Positions 7,661 through 11,244 of a stretch of 11,244 nt of DNA are shown here, in pieces. The notes beneath the pieces are model-generated. The model was not told where the DNA came from. It did not search any database and saw nothing but the letters and a program-made list of their open reading frames with translations. A program made the translations under genes and the position numbers. Position 1 is the first letter of the stretch, and each line of letters starts with the position of its first letter. The DNA comes from CAYWTS01 sp964461265 (GTDB lineage Bacteria > Bacteroidota > Ignavibacteria > Tepidaquicellales > OLB5): contig CAYWTS010000054.1 of assembly GCA_964461265.1 (NCBI GenBank), positions 1 to 11,244 of the forward strand, read 5' to 3'.

Positions 7661-8878
7661 CTGAAGCAAATCAATTCTCCCGGTAAGGTTTTATGGGTAC
7701 TAACACTCATTAATTTCTTCAATTATTTTGACCGGCAGGTTATTTTTCCATTGTTCAACTTTTTGAAAAAAGACTTTACATTATCCGATTTCGAGCTGGG
7801 GCTGCTTGGAACGGTATTTATGGTTGTTCATTCGGTTGCATCTGTTCCGCTCGGCATTTTAGCCGACAGGTGGATAAGGAAAAGAATAATATCGATAGGA
7901 GTAATTGTATGGTCGGTTGCCACTTTTTTTTCGGGTTTGGTTCAGAATTTCGCCCAGCTTCTTGGTGCCAGAAGCGTGGTTGGAATCGGTGAAGCTGCAT
8001 ACGGACCTGCTGCCACTGCTATACTTGCCGATAAATACCAGGAAGAAAGCCGGGCAAAAGTTTTATCTATTTTCCATCTTGGTATGTTTGCAGGAGGAAC
8101 GCTTGGCATGGTTACAGCAGGACTTCTCGGTACGCTTCTTGGCTGGAGAATATGCTTCTTCATAGTAGGAATACCTGGACTGATACTTGCACTGCTCAGC
8201 TTAAAGATTTCCGATAGCCCTTCAGCACACCATGAAAGCCTGCATCTTAAACGAAGTTCGGTATATTCAATTTTTAAATTACCGGCTTTCAACACTATAC
8301 TTGCAGGCGGTATATTTCTTGCATTTACTTCAGGTGCCATTATTAGCTGGATTACCGAATTCCTTGTGCGTTATCATGGCTTCACGGTTGCGGAATCAGC
8401 ATTTTCGGTAGGAACTATTGTACTGGTTGCCGGGCTGGGAGGAATATATTTCGGCGGATATCTTGCAGATAAGCTGTATATTTTAAACCGAATGCCGAGA
8501 TCATTTGTCATATCTTTAGGATTTATTATAGCTACCCCATTACTGCTTATAATAGTTAACACAAAATCGTACCCAATGCTGTTGATTTCTCTTTTTACCG
8601 GAACCTTTTTCATGGCTTGGTATTACGGTCCGGTGGTAGCTTTAATTCAAGACATAGTTCCCGGAACGCTGAAAGCAACGGCATATGCTTTTTACATATT
8701 TTTCATACATTTGCTGGGTGATACGATTTCACCCTCGGTTATTGGCAAATTATCGGATATTAGCAGTTTAAAAACGGCTTTTTACCTCCCGATAGCAACT
8801 AATTTTTTGGGGGGTATGTTATTTCTTTTAACCACATATTTGGTAAAGAAACAGCATGTTAATCAAAAAATTCACTGA
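7661..8878 (+). CDS. MFS transporter, Spinster-like; N-terminus probably starts at a CTG
   Basis: This is a major facilitator superfamily membrane transporter with about 12 helices, resembling the Spinster-like branch; the substrate is unknown. The first conventional start is TTG at 7751, giving 375 residues (MFNFLKKDFTLSDFELG). The same frame stays open upstream to a stop at 7643-7645, and its translation includes a hydrophobic segment ending in NYFDRQVIFP, which is the first helix and DRQ motif expected in this family. The only usable start that includes it is CTG at 7661 (405 residues); ATC 7670 is a weaker option. Numbered from the TTG, motif A reads PLGILADRWIRKR (33-45), and the second conserved block is GIGEAAYGPAATA (78-90) followed by SRAKVLSIF (100-108). 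It lies 28 bases after pepA and may be co-transcribed. The family is secure, the start is not. Confidence 0.85.
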   Translation: MKQINSPGKVLWVLTLINFFNYFDRQVIFPLFNFLKKDFTLSDFELGLLGTVFMVVHSVASVPLGILADRWIRKRIISIGVIVWSVATFFSGLVQNFAQLLGARSVVGIGEAAYGPAATAILADKYQEESRAKVLSIFHLGMFAGGTLGMVTAGLLGTLLGWRICFFIVGIPGLILALLSLKISDSPSAHHESLHLKRSSVYSIFKLPAFNTILAGGIFLAFTSGAIISWITEFLVRYHGFTVAESAFSVGTIVLVAGLGGIYFGGYLADKLYILNRMPRSFVISLGFIIATPLLLIIVNTKSYPMLLISLFTGTFFMAWYYGPVVALIQDIVPGTLKATAYAFYIFFIHLLGDTISPSVIGKLSDISSLKTAFYLPIATNFLGGMLFLLTTYLVKKQHVNQKIH

Positions 8879-8918
8879 AACATTCATCGATAATTATTGA
8901 TATAAGTATTAGAAAGAA

Positions 8919-10298
8919 GTGACTGTAAATAAATCTGAAAATACTGAAAACATCAAAGGCAAATCTCAAGCAGGAGAAGAGATTAAGCTTAAATGCATTA
9001 ATATTGATTGTGTATTTAACAGCTCCGCCTATCGAGGCAGACTAAGAAATACCTGCCGGCACCCAAATCTTAAAGTTGAAAGCTCATTTGCAGATCTGAC
9101 TATCGCCATTTGTTCAGAATTCCGCTCGAAGAAAGATTACGTTTTTGAGAAACCGGCTACTTTAGTAGAATTAAAAACAGGGAACAAATCCGAAATTATC
9201 GGCATACCCGACCCAACTCTTACACATACAGAAAAGATTACATCGGAAGACCTCGAAAAAAGCATACAATATGAACAAGCCAAGCAACCGGGTATTATTG
9301 AAACTACCGAAGAGGTGAAAAAAGCGTATGATGAAGAGACTTTGAAACCAGTTGTAATAGATGAACGCAGTGAGAAGGAATTATTGTTAAGCGAGCATTA
9401 TAAGCTTACTACCGATACTTCAAGCAATTTCCTGATTCTCAGAAGATTTTACAGATCTTTTCTCAGAAAAGGTGTTATACTCTCTATTATTGCACATCTT
9501 TTTGTAATCTGGTTGATATATCTAAGCTTAGTCCCGAAAGACGAAAACAACAATCTTCAAGGAAACCAAAGGATAGTTGTAGTTTCCGATATTGAAACAC
9601 CAAAATTTGAACCACCCGATATTGATAAAAAGGAAGAACCTGAAATAAAGACCGATGACGGTACAACACGTCCAGAAATTAAACCTAAAAATATTGTTCC
9701 CAAAATCAAGCGTCCCAAAGACAAAACCGAAGAGGATTCTGCAGGTATAGTCAAAAACCAAACAAGCGATTCACTTAAACGTGTAACCGACTCATTGCTG
9801 GCTGCACAAAATAAGTCCGATACATCACGTTATATTATCCCTGACTCATTAAAAACAACTTTCGGAAATGACGTAACCCCAATGACTTTCTCGGTCCCCC
9901 CTGCCTGGAAAATAACCGATTACCGAACTGTCGGATTGCAGGCAGAAAACTTTAAAGGTGTAATTGTGAATGCCGATACATTAAGCGAAGACCCAAGTGC
10001 TGTTAACATATTTATAGAAATAGATGACCCCAAGCTAGGTACATTCAATAAAACGACATTTAAAAATCCCTTTGAAATGGATGACTCTACTTATTCTGCC
10101 TATACAACCGACCCTCGTTTAACAGGCAACCAGCGTATATCATACAAGTTTTATATACACACCGACCAGACCGGCTTAAATAATATTTATGTAGACGCGC
10201 AGGTTAAAAAAGACCTGTTCGATAAATACAGAAAAATTATCGACGCCATAGTACGCACTATCAGATTACTTCCCAAACCCAAGGACACAATGAAATAA
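8919..10298 (+). CDS. Single-pass membrane protein with cysteine motif and Pro/Lys/Glu-rich linker, function unknown
   Basis: I do not recognise this 459-residue protein. Layout: an N-terminal cysteine motif with C26, C31, C46 (in CRHP) and C65 (CSEF), perhaps a small metal-binding domain and faintly like DUF1540 (C-x4-C-x2-N ... C-x2-F); a charged region (70-180); one membrane helix at about 185-204 flanked by RRFYRSFLRK, placing the N-terminus in the cytoplasm; an exported linker rich in Pro, Lys, Glu and Asp (about 225-275) of TonB-like composition; and a C-terminal domain from about 320, starting with TFSVPPAWKITDY. That start recalls the PsbP/Mog1-like fold, but this is a weak impression. 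The GTG start is the only ATG/GTG/TTG option near the N-terminus, since a TAG lies in frame at 8910-8912; AGAAAG just before it is a poor ribosome site. It follows the transporter by 40 bases and precedes queG by 19. Real gene: near certain. Function: unknown. Confidence 0.85.
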   Translation: MTVNKSENTENIKGKSQAGEEIKLKCINIDCVFNSSAYRGRLRNTCRHPNLKVESSFADLTIAICSEFRSKKDYVFEKPATLVELKTGNKSEIIGIPDPTLTHTEKITSEDLEKSIQYEQAKQPGIIETTEEVKKAYDEETLKPVVIDERSEKELLLSEHYKLTTDTSSNFLILRRFYRSFLRKGVILSIIAHLFVIWLIYLSLVPKDENNNLQGNQRIVVVSDIETPKFEPPDIDKKEEPEIKTDDGTTRPEIKPKNIVPKIKRPKDKTEEDSAGIVKNQTSDSLKRVTDSLLAAQNKSDTSRYIIPDSLKTTFGNDVTPMTFSVPPAWKITDYRTVGLQAENFKGVIVNADTLSEDPSAVNIFIEIDDPKLGTFNKTTFKNPFEMDDSTYSAYTTDPRLTGNQRISYKFYIHTDQTGLNNIYVDAQVKKDLFDKYRKIIDAIVRTIRLLPKPKDTMK

Positions 10299-10317
10299 TA
10301 AATGCTGAGCGAAAACA

Positions 10318-11244
10318 ATGAAGCTCGCCGAGCAGCAAATTAAAAATTTAATTATACAAAAATCCGCAGAGCTTGGTTTTATGAAAATCGGTTTTTCGAA
10401 GGCTGATTTCTTAAAAGATGAATCTGTTAGATTAAAACAGTGGATTGATAAAGGATATGATGCCGGTATGAAATGGATTGAACGAAGCATTTATAAAAGA
10501 AAGGATGTAAACAAAATATTAAAAAATGCTAAGTCTGTAATTTCCCTCGCATATAACTATTTCACTCCTTTTATGTATGATGAAACCAAACCAAAAATTT
10601 CACGCTATGCATGGGGAAAAGATTATCATATCATACTTAAACGGAAATTAAAAGAATTATGCAAATATATTGATGAAGAACTACCTGTTAAACCAGTTAC
10701 TAAATCGATTTTTTACACCGATGATGGACCCGTTATGGAAAAAGCATGGGCAGTTCGTTCGGGTATAGGATGGCAGGGCAAACATACAAACGTTATCACA
10801 TCCGAATACGGTTCATGGATGTTTTTAAGTGAAATTATTACAACTCTCGAATTACAACATTACGATAAACCAATCGAAGACCTCTGCGGTTCTTGCAGGA
10901 TTTGCATTGAAGCCTGTCCGACCGGTGCTATTGTTGATGAATACGTTCTGGATTCAAACTTATGCATATCATACCAGACCATAGAAAACCGCAGCGAAAT
11001 ACCCGAACAAATCGATTTGCATGGCTGGATATTTGGCTGTGATATTTGCCAGGATGTGTGTCCGTTTAACAGGAATGATGTTGTAACAAGTGATGAAAAC
11101 TTTTATCCAAAACAGGAAATTTACAATAAAAGTATTGAAGAACTTGAAAGACTGAATGAGGAAGAATTTAATAAAATATTTAAAGATTCATCTGTAAAGC
11201 GGACTAAATACTCCGGCTGGAAAAGGAATCTGGAGAAGTATAAA
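10318..11244 (+). CDS. queG: Epoxyqueuosine reductase, 3' end cut by window
   Basis: The visible 309 residues have no stop before the window ends. QueG performs the last step of queuosine biosynthesis, reducing epoxyqueuosine to queuosine in the anticodon of tRNAs with GUN anticodons, using cobalamin and two [4Fe-4S] clusters in the cytoplasm. Family features seen: TDDGPVMEKAWA (134-145), where D135 matches the proposed catalytic aspartate; GWQGKHTNVI (151-160); the first cluster motif CGSCRICIEACP (C190, C193, C196, C200); and CDICQDVCPFNR (C241, C244, C248), with C216 likely completing the set. The last visible residues (FNKIFKDSSVKRTKYSGWKRN) match the usual C-terminal end, so only a few residues are probably missing. 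The ATG start is 19 bases after the upstream gene. It has no Shine-Dalgarno but is preceded by an A-rich stretch. Possible co-transcription with the upstream gene is suggested by spacing only. Confidence 0.94.
   Translation, partial: MKLAEQQIKNLIIQKSAELGFMKIGFSKADFLKDESVRLKQWIDKGYDAGMKWIERSIYKRKDVNKILKNAKSVISLAYNYFTPFMYDETKPKISRYAWGKDYHIILKRKLKELCKYIDEELPVKPVTKSIFYTDDGPVMEKAWAVRSGIGWQGKHTNVITSEYGSWMFLSEIITTLELQHYDKPIEDLCGSCRICIEACPTGAIVDEYVLDSNLCISYQTIENRSEIPEQIDLHGWIFGCDICQDVCPFNRNDVVTSDENFYPKQEIYNKSIEELERLNEEEFNKIFKDSSVKRTKYSGWKRNLEKYK

Noticed and set aside
7942..8340. Long - strand and alternative + strand open frames inside the MFS gene
   Set aside because: They are shadows of a well-supported membrane transporter frame; their translations have no domain, start signal or family resemblance.
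9600..9740. Possible TonB protein
   Set aside because: The linker is TonB-like in composition, but the protein has a long cytoplasmic Cys-containing N-terminus and the C-terminal domain lacks the TonB signature, so I did not name it TonB.
9487..9761. Three overlapping - strand open frames within the membrane-protein gene
   Set aside because: They lie opposite the Pro/Lys/Glu-rich linker, whose codon composition readily leaves antisense frames open; no support for coding.
10302..10343. ATG at 10302 as an alternative small ORF or start before queG
   Set aside because: It is out of frame with queG and stops after thirteen codons. The ATG at 10318 gives the family-like N-terminus.
1..11244. tRNA, rRNA, riboswitch, CRISPR array or transposase gene
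   Set aside because: No cloverleaf, array-like direct repeats, conserved riboswitch core or transposase motif was seen; gaps without genes are all under 300 bases and are accounted for above.

Overview
The window reads as a stretch of ordinary chromosome from an AT-rich bacterium, most likely a member of the Bacteroidota/Chlorobiota/Ignavibacteria (FCB) assemblage. This rests on three things: the AT-rich sequence and codon use, the adjacency of dnaE and a thioredoxin gene (common in that group), and the near absence of Shine-Dalgarno sequences before most genes combined with several non-ATG starts. The exact lineage is an inference and cannot be fixed from this sequence alone. All genes lie on the + strand.

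Layout: (1) 83-604, a small four-helix membrane protein of unknown role, closed by a strong palindromic terminator (628-662). (2) 810-4391, the replicative DNA polymerase III alpha subunit (dnaE), followed by a 79-bp inverted pair of hairpins that also supplies the dnaE stop codon. (3) 4479-4808, thioredoxin, followed by a rho-independent terminator. (4) 5054-6031, a DHH/DHHA1 phosphoesterase of the NrnA (oligoribonuclease/pAp phosphatase) type, followed by an imperfect palindrome. (5) 6121-7632, leucyl aminopeptidase (PepA type) with a complete active site. (6) About 7661-8878, a Spinster-like MFS transporter whose first transmembrane helix is lost if the first ATG/GTG/TTG start is used. (7) 8919-10298, an unrecognised 459-residue single-pass membrane protein with an N-terminal four-cysteine motif. 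(8) 10318 to the window end, epoxyqueuosine reductase (queG), cut by the window edge near its C-terminus.

The genes from nrnA to queG are closely spaced (20-90 bp gaps) with no convincing terminator between them, so they may be one or two transcription units. They do not form an obvious shared pathway: replication, redox, RNA/nucleotide turnover, peptide turnover, transport and tRNA modification. No mobile-element genes, CRISPR arrays, tRNA or rRNA genes were recognised. I see no defence system or biosynthetic cluster. The least ordinary items are the REPIN-like inverted hairpin pair at the end of dnaE, the hidden N-terminus of the MFS transporter, and the uncharacterised cysteine-motif membrane protein.
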